Positions 53,541 to 63,300 of a stretch of 64,000 nucleotides of DNA are shown here, in pieces. Source of the stretch: Rubripirellula amarantea. GTDB taxonomy: Bacteria; Planctomycetota; Planctomycetia; Pirellulales; Pirellulaceae. Made by a program: the position numbers and the translations under genes. The first letter of the stretch is position 1, and every line of letters begins with the position of its first letter. The notes under the pieces were generated by a model. It made no database searches, had not been told where the DNA came from, and saw nothing but the letters and a program-made list of their open reading frames with translations. The stretch spans positions 3,223,406 through 3,287,405 of the forward strand of contig NZ_SJPI01000001.1 of the NCBI RefSeq assembly GCF_007859865.1. The letters run 5' to 3'.

Positions 53541-55052
53541 TCAAGCAATCACGTCGTTGATCACTTTGGCCGGTAATACACCCGTGAGCTTTTGATCGAG
53601 ACCCTGGAAGGGATACGAGAATTTGTTGTGGTCGATGCCCAGTAATCTTTGCATCGTTGCGTGGAAGTCGCGCACGTGGACGGGGTTCTGGGCGGCCGTG
53701 TACCCAACGTCATCTGTTTCACCGTAGCTATAACCCGGCTTCACACCGCCACCGGCCATCCACAACGTGAACGCACCAGGGTTATGGTCGCGTCCGATGT
53801 AAGTCATCTTGGTTCCCCCGCGATTTTCCTGCATGGGCGTTCGACCAAACTCACCACTCCAAACCACAAGCGTGTCCTTCAGCATGTCGCGTTGCTTAAG
53901 GTCTCGAAGAAGCGCCGCGATAGGTTGATCGACTTGTTTGCATTTGTCTTTGAAGCCTGCGTTGAGTGCTTCGTTCTTGTCGGCTCCATGCGAATCCCAG
54001 CCCCAATCGAAAAGCTGAATGAATCGCACCCCACGCTCCGCAAGTCGGCGAGCAAGCAAGCAGTTGTTAGCGAACGATTCCTGGCCTGGCTCAGTGCCGT
54101 ACATGTCGTGGATGTGTTGCGGTTCGCTGTTGATATCCATGACTTCCGGCACGGCCGTTTGCATTCGGAATGCCATTTCGTACTGCGCGATCCGCGTGAT
54201 TGTCTCTGGATCGCCGTACGTTTGATGAGATTCCATGTTGAGTCGGTTCAAAGTATCCAGCATGGTTCGCCGCTGGTTGCGTGAGATATCACCGGGGTTC
54301 TCGATGTTCAACACGGGCGACCCCTTCGACCGACATTGGACTCCTTGATACACCGACGGAAGAAAACCACTACTCCATAGCGCCTTACCCACACGTGGTT
54401 GCCGCCCGCCCGAGAGCAACACCATGAAGCCGGGAAGATCCTCGTTTTCGCTTCCAAGTCCCCATGTGACCCAGGATCCGATGGAAGGGTATCCCATGCG
54501 AGCTTGCCCGGTGTGCACCATCAGTTGCGCAGGACCGTGATTGAACTGATCCGTTTGCATCGTCTTAATGAAACAAAGGTCGTCCACTTGCTCGGACAAA
54601 TGAGGCATCCGATCGGACACCCAGGTACCGCTTTGACCGTGCTGCGAAAACTTGTATTGCGGCCCGAGCATCATGGGAGTGCCTTGGATGAAGGCGAAAC
54701 GTTTGCCTTCCAAAAAAGATTGGGGACACGGTTTTCCGTCCAATCGCTCTAGGTCGGGTTTGTAGTCGAAGAGTTCGAGTTGGCTCGGGGCGCCAATCAT
54801 GTGAAGGTAGATCACTCGCTTCGCCTTGGCGGGAAGCGGCGATTCGATTGCGCTTAGAGGATTGTTGTCCGCGTGTCGCGGAACGAATGCCTCACTGGCT
54901 CTGGCGGCGCCATGCGTTTGCGATGCTAACCACAGAGCACCAAGACCGGTCGTGCAATTCTGGAGAAACTGACGTCGCGAATCGCTCGCCAATTTCTGAC
55001 AAAACGCATGAGCCGCGTGAGACGTGTCGCTCGAGTTGGTTGTCTTTTTCAT
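53541..55052 (-). CDS. DUF1501 domain protein
   Basis: 503 residues. A Tat-like N-terminus (SRRQFLQNCTTGLGALWLAS) and the sulfatase/phosphatase-like core: RVIYLHMIGAPSQLELFDYK, LCFIKTMQTDQFNHGPAQL, RFIQLFDWGWDSHGADKN, TLVVWSGEFGRTPMQENR. Hundreds of planctomycete genomes pair this family with PSCyt1/DUF1549/DUF1553 genes; the function remains unknown. The stop of the PSCyt1 gene is six bases upstream, so they are coupled. Exported, probably to the periplasm. Confidence 0.92.
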   Translation of the reverse strand: MKKTTNSSDTSHAAHAFCQKLASDSRRQFLQNCTTGLGALWLASQTHGAARASEAFVPRHADNNPLSAIESPLPAKAKRVIYLHMIGAPSQLELFDYKPDLERLDGKPCPQSFLEGKRFAFIQGTPMMLGPQYKFSQHGQSGTWVSDRMPHLSEQVDDLCFIKTMQTDQFNHGPAQLMVHTGQARMGYPSIGSWVTWGLGSENEDLPGFMVLLSGGRQPRVGKALWSSGFLPSVYQGVQCRSKGSPVLNIENPGDISRNQRRTMLDTLNRLNMESHQTYGDPETITRIAQYEMAFRMQTAVPEVMDINSEPQHIHDMYGTEPGQESFANNCLLARRLAERGVRFIQLFDWGWDSHGADKNEALNAGFKDKCKQVDQPIAALLRDLKQRDMLKDTLVVWSGEFGRTPMQENRGGTKMTYIGRDHNPGAFTLWMAGGGVKPGYSYGETDDVGYTAAQNPVHVRDFHATMQRLLGIDHNKFSYPFQGLDQKLTGVLPAKVINDVIA

Positions 55053-55058
55053 GGTCCG

Positions 55059-57923
55059 CTATTTGGTCAAAGTTTCATCTAGGTTCAGCAAAACGCTGGC
55101 GACCGCTTCCATTGCGGCTGCGTTCTTTAGATCGTCGTAAGTTTCGGCGAGCGCGATCAATTCGTTCAGTTCACGCTGATTCGGTTCACGACAGGTGACA
55201 ACGATGAAGCCAAATTTGATTTGATCGGCAAGCGATTCGCCGCTTTGCTTCATTCGTTTGGCCAGCCCCGTGGTGCATTCGGCAAAGGTTTGGTCGTTAA
55301 GCATCATCAACGCCTGCAGCGGCGTATTGGAACGCAAACGACGCGGAGCGCAGAACTCTCGAGACGGTGAATCAAAGGAAGCGAACATCGGATAGGGAAT
55401 GCTGCGTTTGGTGTACGTGTAAATGGAACGGCGGTAGCGATTGGGATCACCCACTTCGGCGGTGTTCCATTTGTCCCATGATGCAAACGGGTTCCAGACG
55501 CCTTCTGGAATCGCTGGCCGCACCGGATACCCGCCTACTTGCTCGGTTAACAATCCCGCGCAAGCTAACGCTTGGTCTCGAACGATCTCGGCCGGCAATC
55601 GGTGTCGTGGTCCGCGAGCAAGCAACCGGTTCTGTTGATCACGCTCATGCAACTCAGGGCGTATTGCAGAGTCTTGTCGGTACGTGCTGGAAAGAATGAT
55701 CTCGCGAATCGCCGGTTTGAAGCGAGAATCATGTTCGTTTTGAAATCGCAGCGCCAAGTGATCCAGTAGATCGGGGTGCGATGGACGCTCGCCTGATGTT
55801 CCGAAGTCTTCTTCCGTAGCGACTAGTCCGGTTCCGAACAAAATCGCCCAGACCCGATTGATGGCCACTCGAGAGGTCAACGGGTTCTCTTTGCTCGTCA
55901 ACCATTCTGCCAATGCCATCCGGTTCGCTTTGCCATCCGGCAGCGGCGGAAGCGACGCGGGAGTTCCGGGCGTGACGGGTTCGCCTTTGGTTAGGAACAG
56001 ACCACGAATGAAAACGTGCGAAGGCCGTCGGAATTCTTCCGCACGTTCTTTCAGGATAGGCGTGGCTGTCGATTTGATTTTGCTCCGCTGTTCTTTAAGT
56101 TCAGCTAGTTCAATTCGCTGGTCGACCGTATCAGAGACTAAGCTTGTGAACTGCTCATTGTCAGCTAGATCTATCCGTCCGCGACGCGCCACCAAGGGAA
56201 AAGCAGACAGAATGAATTCGTCAAATCGAAGCGACACCTGTAGCTGCGCATCGAGCGGAACTTCCGTGGGTTGCTTGAGCACGAACGCTGCGGAACGTGG
56301 ATAATGGATCCGCGTGAACGCAGCAAATCCGCTCTTGCTTTTTTCGTCAAGGCTATCTTGGGGATCGTGATGAGGGGTGGGCTCATCCACCAATACACGT
56401 TCAAACTCGATCAAGCCCGAGTCCATTTGACCCGGGATGATCCATCTAGCTTCCAGGTGCGATAAAACAAAACCCCATTCGGAATCCGAAACCGCTTTCG
56501 CTAAGTCGAGCGGCATCCCGGTGAATTTTAATGCTGTGATACGCTTCATTCCCTCGGGGACATCAGAGAGCAATGTGATAGTCGTCCCGCGAGAGACGGT
56601 ATCTACGGTGTGATACTCGGCGTGATTTGACTTTGCATCCACCACGACCTTGGTCGAGTTGTTCGTCGAGACAGTCATCGATTCAATGGGATGCCATAAC
56701 TGATCGTTCTGGATTAACTCATTTTCACGTTCCCAAAGAGTGTTGTTGAGCGTCTCGATCTTGCAATCGAGATCAAGTGCTTCGTCAGCATCGCCGTCGT
56801 CCACTGGAACGTCCACGGTCGGCCAATCATCATCGAGGTCACTGTCGCAGGTGTTGTTAAAGAACGCTGCGAACTTGTAATACTCTTCGTGCTTGAATGG
56901 ATCGTAGGGGTGGCTGTGACACTGCACGCACCCAAAGGTAACACCCTGCCATGCTTGCCAGGTTGTATTGACACGGTCCAGGACGGCCGCAACGCGAAAC
57001 TCTTCGTCGTCGGTGCCGCCTTCCTCATTAGATTGACTTAAACGATGTGCGGCGGTTGCAACGAGATCGTCAAAGGTTCGATCAGGCAATAAATCACCCG
57101 CAATTTGTTTGACCGTGAAGTCGGTGTACGGCATGTCGCTGTTGAATGCGTTAATCACCCAGTCTCGATATTTCCAAACGCTGCGAGGACCATCCATGCC
57201 CAGTCCTCGCGAATCGGCATAACGAACTTGGTCCAACCAAACGCTGGCCCATCGTTCACCATAGGCGGGCGAATTGAGTAGTCGATCGGCGACCGCTTCG
57301 TAGGCCGCATCACCTCGCGCATCGACATCCGACAAGAATTCTTGGCGGTCGGTCGGCGATGGTGGCAACCCCGTCACGTCAAGTGTGGCTCGGCGCAACC
57401 AACGTTCGGGGCTGTCCTGGGGAGCGGGGGCAATCTGTTCCGCTTCGAGTCGGGCTAACACGAAATGATCGAGCGATTGCTTGGCCCATTGCGCATCGTT
57501 GTTGCTCGGCACCTCGGGATCCTTTGGCGTCTCGTATGCCCAATGGCCTCGCCATTGAGCACCTTGCTCGATCCAACGCCGAAGCAATGCAATCTCGGAC
57601 GCATCGAGTTTCGAGCCGTGGTCCGGTGGCGGCATCATCACGTCCGGATCGTCGGATTCGATCCGTTCGATCATAATCGAAGCGTCGGGATCTCCCGGTT
57701 CGACCACCCAACCATCAGGCGGCAGCACAGCTTCAGCATTGACGAACGACACGTCGCCAGCCGCCTTCACTCCGCCATGACATGCCGTGCAATGACGTGT
57801 AAAGATTGGCCGAATCTGTTCATTAAAGTTGATCTCCTCATCTGCGTTCGCACTCGCTCCAACGATCATCGAAAGCGTGGCAAGAATGCAAGAGATAAGG
57901 CATCGGACGTTGAGACTGGTCAT
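55059..57923 (-). CDS. PSCyt1/DUF1549/DUF1553 planctomycete cytochrome-type protein
   Basis: 954 residues. Signal peptide ending GASANA, a heme-type C-T-A-C-H near residue 46 (RHCTACHGGVKAAGDV), a DUF1549 domain (DHFVLARLEAEQIAPAPQ; LRRATLDVTGLPPSPTDRQE; CVQCHSHPYDPFKHEEYYKF with a second CxxCH) and DUF1553 (AVAINRVWAILFGTGLVATE; SDLAKRMKQSGESL region). The family is planctomycete-specific in number; it may be an extracellular complex that binds or oxidises polysaccharide, which is unproven. It lies between the trimodular xylanase and DUF1501, gaps of eight and six bases. Confidence 0.93.
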   Translation of the reverse strand: MTSLNVRCLISCILATLSMIVGASANADEEINFNEQIRPIFTRHCTACHGGVKAAGDVSFVNAEAVLPPDGWVVEPGDPDASIMIERIESDDPDVMMPPPDHGSKLDASEIALLRRWIEQGAQWRGHWAYETPKDPEVPSNNDAQWAKQSLDHFVLARLEAEQIAPAPQDSPERWLRRATLDVTGLPPSPTDRQEFLSDVDARGDAAYEAVADRLLNSPAYGERWASVWLDQVRYADSRGLGMDGPRSVWKYRDWVINAFNSDMPYTDFTVKQIAGDLLPDRTFDDLVATAAHRLSQSNEEGGTDDEEFRVAAVLDRVNTTWQAWQGVTFGCVQCHSHPYDPFKHEEYYKFAAFFNNTCDSDLDDDWPTVDVPVDDGDADEALDLDCKIETLNNTLWERENELIQNDQLWHPIESMTVSTNNSTKVVVDAKSNHAEYHTVDTVSRGTTITLLSDVPEGMKRITALKFTGMPLDLAKAVSDSEWGFVLSHLEARWIIPGQMDSGLIEFERVLVDEPTPHHDPQDSLDEKSKSGFAAFTRIHYPRSAAFVLKQPTEVPLDAQLQVSLRFDEFILSAFPLVARRGRIDLADNEQFTSLVSDTVDQRIELAELKEQRSKIKSTATPILKERAEEFRRPSHVFIRGLFLTKGEPVTPGTPASLPPLPDGKANRMALAEWLTSKENPLTSRVAINRVWAILFGTGLVATEEDFGTSGERPSHPDLLDHLALRFQNEHDSRFKPAIREIILSSTYRQDSAIRPELHERDQQNRLLARGPRHRLPAEIVRDQALACAGLLTEQVGGYPVRPAIPEGVWNPFASWDKWNTAEVGDPNRYRRSIYTYTKRSIPYPMFASFDSPSREFCAPRRLRSNTPLQALMMLNDQTFAECTTGLAKRMKQSGESLADQIKFGFIVVTCREPNQRELNELIALAETYDDLKNAAAMEAVASVLLNLDETLTK

Positions 57924-57931
57924 GTGCTATT

Positions 57932-60900
57932 TCAAAGGCCCGGGTTTCCGGTGGGCGGGGGTGCCTGATCTGACGCGGCCGGCGAGCCCAATAGTTGCTC
58001 TAGGACGGGACGCAATGCCTTGCCCCATACCACGTAGCCAGCCTTTTCAAGATGAATTCCGTCCGTGGAAACGTCAGGTCTTAGTTTACCATCAGGGCCC
58101 AGCAATTCCCAGTTGATATTGATCCAATGGATCCGCGCATCGTCGTCGCTGAACGCTTTGAGTCGGTGATTAATCGCAGCAATCGTTTCACTCAGTTCTG
58201 CATTTTGATCACGGGGAAACATCGCAGTTAGCACGATCGGCACCTCTGGGAATCGCTTTCGAAACTCAGCAACGATCGCCTGAATGCCATCTACGACATC
58301 GTCCACGTGCGAATCAGTCGCCGGTCCGGTCCAAGGCAAGTTGTTGGCGCCGGCTTGAAGGCACACAACTTTGGGTGACACACCCTCAAGTTCCCCGTTC
58401 TGCATTCGCCACAGCATGTGGTGCGTGCTGTCGCCGCCCCAAGCAAAGTTGGCTGCGTTCCATCCGTAGAAAGTTTCGTTCCAATGCTGAAGCAGTTCGG
58501 GATAGTCGGTTGCGCCCCAACGACGCGTGATCGAGTCGCCTTGAAAGTAGACATCTACCTTCCCTTGTTGGGTCTTAGCCACGAGTTGCTTGTGCACCGC
58601 TTGCGAATTGGCATCGTTGCGTTGCCAAGGAGTATGACTCGTCGCGTTGCCATTGTTTCCGGATGGGGCGAGCTTCTCTTTGGTCAGTAGTTGATAGACT
58701 GCGTCGAACGCCGGTTTCGGGTTCCGGTCGCGATCAAACAGCAAAGGATGGTTGACTCGTTGCCAAGGAAAGTAGTTCAACCAGCTTTGGCCATCGTGAA
58801 GATTCCAGAATGATACGCGGGCGATGATGTCGCTGTAGTCGTCAAAGAGCTCGAAGAGCTTGACATACTGGTCGACCATCTGTGTTTCAACTTCCGGCGG
58901 CATGCCGTCTTGGTAGGGATCGAATGATGCGAGTTCTTCGCGATGGGCACCATCGTCCGCCCACCATTGACCGCGTTTGACCACGTCGATGTCAAGTTCC
59001 GACACTACGATCTTGATGTTGAGTTTGCGAAGTTCATCGAAGGTTTCTCGAAGTTCGGACAGCGAATTGTCACCGAGTTCGAAGTGTCCTTGCATCCCGT
59101 AGGCGTCAACCGGTGCGCCTGCCGCCTTAAGCTTCGTTAGAAGTTCGATCAGCTTTTTTCGTTTGCCAGGTTTGTGGCCGTTGTAGTCATTGTAAATCAG
59201 CAACGCTTCAGGGTCCGATGCTCGAGCGGTTTTGAAAGCAGTGACAATGAAGTCCATGCCCGCAGTTCGTGAGTAAACCGAGTCACGTAGCAAACCGTCC
59301 TGACCATCTCCAATGGCTTCGTTGACAACGTCCCAATGGGTGGCCACGTCGGCATAGCGATCGACCACCGTTTTGACGTGAAGTTCAATTCGTTGCAACA
59401 ATTTCTCTCGCGATACGGGTAGGTCACCTTCGCTCATCATCCACGGGTCCGTACGATCATCCTTTGCCCAAACGAGACAATGCCCGACCATCTCTAGATT
59501 GTTTTTTCGAACGAAGTCTGCAAACCGATCGGTCGCTTCGAAACGCCAGCGATCTTCTGCAGGATGAATTCCTTGCGGCTTCATGCAGTTTTCAGGAGTC
59601 AGAATCTCGAAATGCTGACGAATCAACGCAGCGTCATCAGAGTTTTCAAGCACACGGTGTCCAACTCCGACTCCAACCTTGAATCGCGATCCGACGGCAT
59701 CTTTGAGCGATCGCCGATCCATCGATGATGACACGCTTTCCGCGTCGCTGTCGTCAACGCCGGGAAGTCCAGTCGGGCCAAATGGGTAAGTCGTGATGGC
59801 GATTCGATCCAGATGCGCTCCGTCTTCCCGATAGGCCATCGTCAAAGTATGCATTCCCGGCTTCAGAGCTACCACGGTGAGTTTCACCCATTCCCATCCG
59901 TTGGTACCCAGTCCATTCGCTGCGCTGAAATGGTTGTCGTCGACCTTGATCCAAAACGAGTCGTCATCGGCCGATGGGCAATTCGCCCGGGCAAACACGT
60001 AGTACTTCTTAGCCTGCGTCGTTTCAAATGGAATTGTTATCGCGCCGGACTTGTCCGAAGGTGCCGCCTTCGGACTATTGAGTCCCGGCCTTATCGTCAA
60101 GTACTTCCCTCCAGACGCTTCGGGATCACTGATGACCTGCCAATCCGATCCATACGCTGTCGATTCGACTTCGAAATTCAATGTTTCAAGGTTCTTGCTA
60201 TCTGCTGTCGGAAAGCTTGATGTCCCCGTGGTCCAACCGTCGTACCAAAGTTCATGCTCGACGTGATCGAAGGGATGCTTCGTTATCGAGGTGTTCACGT
60301 TCGCCTTACCCAGCAAAAACTTATCCACGAAAGCCTCGACTTCGGGCCGTTGTTCGTTGGGGAGTTGGCAGTGCGGATGACCAGCGACAATCGAAAAACC
60401 AAATCGGTCTGCGATGCCAAAGGCCTTCCAAACTTCGTGAGCGGCGCGGCACGATACGTAGCCAGACTCGTCGGCCAACCACTCGTAGTCTGGATTTCCT
60501 AAGACCAGCAACGCGCGAGGGGCAACAAGGGCCATGAGCTCGTGGTGGTCGTAGGGAAGTTTCTCAACGGCACCGGCGAACTGAAACATGTCTTCTAGAA
60601 ACCAAGCATGGTTGGTCTTCCCAAGCGTTTCGACATTTCCAAGAGTCTCGGAAACACGCCATGCCGCGGCACCACCGCCGCCAGATTCCTGGGCGATGGT
60701 CAACGCAATGCGTTCGTCCAAAGCACCGGCAAACAACGCCATCTTTCCTGCAAACGAACAACCGGTGACGGCAAGATGTTGAAGGTCAATCGGCAAGTCA
60801 TCTTTGACGAGCTCCAATCCATCGATGATGCGACTTATTCCCCAAGGCCATGCGCAGTACGCACCCATCGATACTTGGTCGGGATAAAGTCGGTTGATGG

Positions 60901-61453
60901 GCTCATTGCCGCGTAGTTGCGTATGCGACATGACTTGGCTGAAGTTAAATGCGATTGTCGCAATGTTGCGACTCGCGAGAATGTCACGAGGCAGGCTACC
61001 ACTTCCCTGGCCAATTCCAATGACTGCCGGGAAAGGCCCCTCACCGTCGGGCAATTCAATCTTCGCGGTCAACGACAGCGTCTGACCATTTTCAGTCACC
61101 TCTACCTTCAACAGCCCGTCGGCGTAACTTGCGGAAATGAGCTGAGGGCGGGGTGGCTTGTTTCCAATTTCGAAGTGTTCGATTTCCGATTGAATCTCAG
61201 ATCGACGGCGGCTCCAGTCGCTGAAGGAGGTAGAGCGACCACGTCGATCAGACCACTCAAAGGGATCCGGCAATGCTCGCACCGTCGGTAGCTCTGCTAT
61301 CTCGGGCAAAGGTGGATCGGAAAATTCGGTGCCTGTGTTCTCGCTAGAGTAAACCAGCGGAATGTCTTGAGCGGGCGCACGTGGCATCACGATTGCGGTA
61401 ACCACCAGACCAATACTGAGCAGCATCAAGAACCGTTGAGTCGTGAATCGCAT
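57932..61453 (-). CDS. Trimodular secreted enzyme: CE15-like esterase, GH10 xylanase, SGNH esterase
   Basis: 1173 residues, signal peptide ending MPRAPAQ. Residues 60-385: CE15-like alpha/beta hydrolase with S233 in GCSFAGK, E256 in AQESGGGG and H361 in AGHPHCQ; the usual Arg after the Ser is Phe here. About 425-557: beta-sandwich that looks like a carbohydrate-binding module. 580-925: GH10 with acid/base E712 in WDVVNEA, nucleophile E819 in VVSELDI, and WNLHDGQSW. 940-1155: SGNH esterase with S974 in QGDSIT, G1007, N1037 and D1131/H1134 in TDGIHL. Together it could cut the xylan chain, break glucuronoyl-lignin esters and remove acetyl groups. First gene of the PSCyt1/DUF1501 operon. Confidence 0.93.
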   Translation of the reverse strand: MRFTTQRFLMLLSIGLVVTAIVMPRAPAQDIPLVYSSENTGTEFSDPPLPEIAELPTVRALPDPFEWSDRRGRSTSFSDWSRRRSEIQSEIEHFEIGNKPPRPQLISASYADGLLKVEVTENGQTLSLTAKIELPDGEGPFPAVIGIGQGSGSLPRDILASRNIATIAFNFSQVMSHTQLRGNEPINRLYPDQVSMGAYCAWPWGISRIIDGLELVKDDLPIDLQHLAVTGCSFAGKMALFAGALDERIALTIAQESGGGGAAAWRVSETLGNVETLGKTNHAWFLEDMFQFAGAVEKLPYDHHELMALVAPRALLVLGNPDYEWLADESGYVSCRAAHEVWKAFGIADRFGFSIVAGHPHCQLPNEQRPEVEAFVDKFLLGKANVNTSITKHPFDHVEHELWYDGWTTGTSSFPTADSKNLETLNFEVESTAYGSDWQVISDPEASGGKYLTIRPGLNSPKAAPSDKSGAITIPFETTQAKKYYVFARANCPSADDDSFWIKVDDNHFSAANGLGTNGWEWVKLTVVALKPGMHTLTMAYREDGAHLDRIAITTYPFGPTGLPGVDDSDAESVSSSMDRRSLKDAVGSRFKVGVGVGHRVLENSDDAALIRQHFEILTPENCMKPQGIHPAEDRWRFEATDRFADFVRKNNLEMVGHCLVWAKDDRTDPWMMSEGDLPVSREKLLQRIELHVKTVVDRYADVATHWDVVNEAIGDGQDGLLRDSVYSRTAGMDFIVTAFKTARASDPEALLIYNDYNGHKPGKRKKLIELLTKLKAAGAPVDAYGMQGHFELGDNSLSELRETFDELRKLNIKIVVSELDIDVVKRGQWWADDGAHREELASFDPYQDGMPPEVETQMVDQYVKLFELFDDYSDIIARVSFWNLHDGQSWLNYFPWQRVNHPLLFDRDRNPKPAFDAVYQLLTKEKLAPSGNNGNATSHTPWQRNDANSQAVHKQLVAKTQQGKVDVYFQGDSITRRWGATDYPELLQHWNETFYGWNAANFAWGGDSTHHMLWRMQNGELEGVSPKVVCLQAGANNLPWTGPATDSHVDDVVDGIQAIVAEFRKRFPEVPIVLTAMFPRDQNAELSETIAAINHRLKAFSDDDARIHWININWELLGPDGKLRPDVSTDGIHLEKAGYVVWGKALRPVLEQLLGSPAASDQAPPPTGNPGL

Positions 61454-61822
61454 GCCGAAGAATTCCTAGCAAGAGTCGAGGTTGGCAGGTTGAGACGTTC
61501 TCCCAGCAATATGATAGTGGACCGCAACGCGGACTGGGTTCATCACTGGTCCCGCGATTGGGCACGTACTACGGGCTCATCATCAGAGGCTAGCTTCAGC
61601 TATGTTGGCCAGGCGTCTCGGCAAGCCAAGCATTGGCAACCGACCATCGGGGATCCTTTGTTTTCTCTACCCACTATGCTCTATTGGACGTTTGGGGAGA
61701 CCGTGACCGGTCTTACCGTAGTCTTCTGTACATGAGCTACCGATAATGGGGTTTAGGTTCATGAATGAGATGGTCCCTACGCCCGAAATTGCAATGCCCG
61801 AAATCGTAGACAAGTTAGAAAG
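61454..61822. other. Divergent region upstream of the trimodular xylanase
   Basis: 369 bases between the xylanase start (minus) and a small plus-strand gene. It contains an inverted repeat AGACCG-TGAC-CGGTCT (61698-61713) and the phrase GCCCGAAAT twice near 61780-61800. No gene or clear promoter. Confidence 0.35.
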
Positions 61823-62080
61823 ATGAAAAAGCACGAATGGCGTGAGGACACCGAAGATGGTGGCGTGCGTCTTGTCAGCGTTACGCAGCATGGCGGTAAT
61901 TGGCAACTGAAGTCTCGGTTAAAGTCGGAAGAGGAGTGGACCAAGTTTCCCGTCATTCCGTTGGAAGACCTCGAGACATTGCTAGAAGTCATTTCGAACA
62001 AGTACCGTCGCAACCGTGTTCCGCATAGTCACGTCTTGCAGATCGAAGCACTCATTGCCGACGCGAAGCAACGACAATAA
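61823..62080 (+). CDS. Small hypothetical protein
   Basis: 85 residues, soluble and charged, not recognised (MKKHEWREDTEDGGVRLVSV; KSEEEWTKFPVIPLEDLETL; SHVLQIEALIADAKQRQ). The regular alternation looks like a genuine small two-layer protein of about 60-70 structured residues. Its stop runs into a seven-A stretch that is the T-run of a terminator reading the other way. No operon partner. Confidence 0.65.
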   Translation: MKKHEWREDTEDGGVRLVSVTQHGGNWQLKSRLKSEEEWTKFPVIPLEDLETLLEVISNKYRRNRVPHSHVLQIEALIADAKQRQ

Positions 62081-62104
62081 AAAAAGGCCGGTGGAAACCG
62101 ACCT
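62079..62104 (-). terminator. Rho-independent terminator for the minus-strand 116-residue gene
   Basis: On the minus strand, stem AGGTCGGT pairs with ACCGGCCT (one C-A mismatch) around a TTCC loop, followed by seven T. On the plus strand the A-run overlaps the end of the small hypothetical gene. Confidence 0.65.
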
Positions 62105-62179
62105 GGCATATTTCGTTTGCTCATTGCTATTCGATGGGGCTGCATTATCCAAATGCTGCATCATTTAGATTCCGCAACA

Positions 62180-62530
62180 TCAGACCACTGGGCGATAGCC
62201 GTAGGCGTGCCGGATGTAGGCCCGGTCTGCTTCGTAGTCACCGTCGTAGTCATTGCGTAATTTTGTATCGAGTTCGTCATTCCACTTTGGATAGGACGAA
62301 TGGTATCGCTGTTGCGCGGTGTAACCAAAGCGGAAAGCTTGTTCTCGATTTTCAAAGGCATCGTCCGATCCAGCCATTTGCTTAAGCGTATCGTCGACAT
62401 CTTGATTCATGTCTCGAGCGGTATCCGAACCAAAGTCAGCCTTCGTTTGTTCCCAGTCGTTCGCAAACGCCTTCTTGATCCGTTCCCAAGTACTCAAGTC
62501 ATCTTCGGTGTAATAGTTAGTCTTACTCAT
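62180..62530 (-). CDS. Hypothetical planctomycete protein of stress type
   Basis: 116 residues, acidic, no signal peptide (MSKTNYYTEDDLSTWERIKK; AFANDWEQTKADFGSDTARD; EADRAYIRHAYGYRPVV). The WERIKKAFANDWEQTKADFG pattern recalls CsbD-like and general-stress proteins but is not CsbD. AAGGAG eight bases before the ATG at 62530 gives a strong ribosome site. A terminator follows. Possibly induced in stress; the function is unknown. Confidence 0.72.
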   Translation of the reverse strand: MSKTNYYTEDDLSTWERIKKAFANDWEQTKADFGSDTARDMNQDVDDTLKQMAGSDDAFENREQAFRFGYTAQQRYHSSYPKWNDELDTKLRNDYDGDYEADRAYIRHAYGYRPVV

Positions 62531-62682
62531 CGCCTTCTCCTTTGATTGTTTCTCGCGCCGATCGAACGTGACGACCGCTCAGGAATCGGAGTGCGAGTCA
62601 GTTACTGAGGAAGCGTGTTCCCCAAGTTGATTCGAAAGTGCTAGGTCGCAACTGGTGTGCCAACGGCGATCGCAATGAAGGC

Positions 62683-63300
62683 TTAATTCGCTCGCATTCG
62701 TTCTTGGACCATTTCATTCAGTCGAACAAGGCATCGTTGTGCGAACTGTTTTTGCAAGCGGCGGCCAAGCAATTGAAAACCCCAGCGATAGAATACGTTG
62801 GGAATGCGGTCGTACTTTGAATACGAATCCATTTGGAATTGAATGCGTCCGGTTGGTTGATGTTTGACCAATAGATATTGCATTTCACCAATTTCCCAAT
62901 GGTCTTGGAGAGTGCGATATGCGTAACCAAATCTATTCGTCTTAGTGCCATCTTTCGTGGTTTGTTCGTCGTCGATCACTTTTGACACTCGCACACCAAA
63001 TGTAAATCGTATTCCCAGAAACTTGGCTTCAAGGACCATGTTGCGACCCTGCAACGAATCCTCCTGATTGAAGTAGCCAACAATCCGTGACGGATCCGGG
63101 AACTGGTACGCGACTAGGATCTCTCGCGCGATTTGGTAGGGACCATCGGGTTGTGGTGGGCCAGGCGATTCAGAAGGAAGATCGCAGTCATAGTGGTCGA
63201 CATTCCAGCCCGGTTGCCCTTCGACGTACTCACTGGCGTCGTAATTGTAGGGCAAGGCATCAAGTTCACTCAGTCTCGTTTTCCACCAAGGGTCATTCAC
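62683..63300 (-). CDS. DUF1990-type protein
   Basis: About 205 residues. It fits the DUF1990 pattern: early LSELDALPYNYDASEYVEG, middle FGVRVSKVIDDE, then FGYAYRTLQDHWEIGEMQYL (family FAYGTLPGHPExGE), and LGRRLQKQFAQRCLVRL. Function is unknown; members resemble START-type lipid-binding folds. I prefer the GTG at 63300, overlapping the upstream stop by eight bases; the longer TTG frame from 63360 would overlap by 68. Cotranscribed with the next gene. Confidence 0.75.
   Translation of the reverse strand: MNDPWWKTRLSELDALPYNYDASEYVEGQPGWNVDHYDCDLPSESPGPPQPDGPYQIAREILVAYQFPDPSRIVGYFNQEDSLQGRNMVLEAKFLGIRFTFGVRVSKVIDDEQTTKDGTKTNRFGYAYRTLQDHWEIGEMQYLLVKHQPTGRIQFQMDSYSKYDRIPNVFYRWGFQLLGRRLQKQFAQRCLVRLNEMVQERMRAN

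Noticed and set aside
61698-61713. Inverted repeat AGACCG-TGAC-CGGTCT as an operator of the xylanase operon
   Set aside because: Only six-base arms, about 245 bases from the start codon, and a common size for chance dyads; kept only as a note in the intergenic entry.
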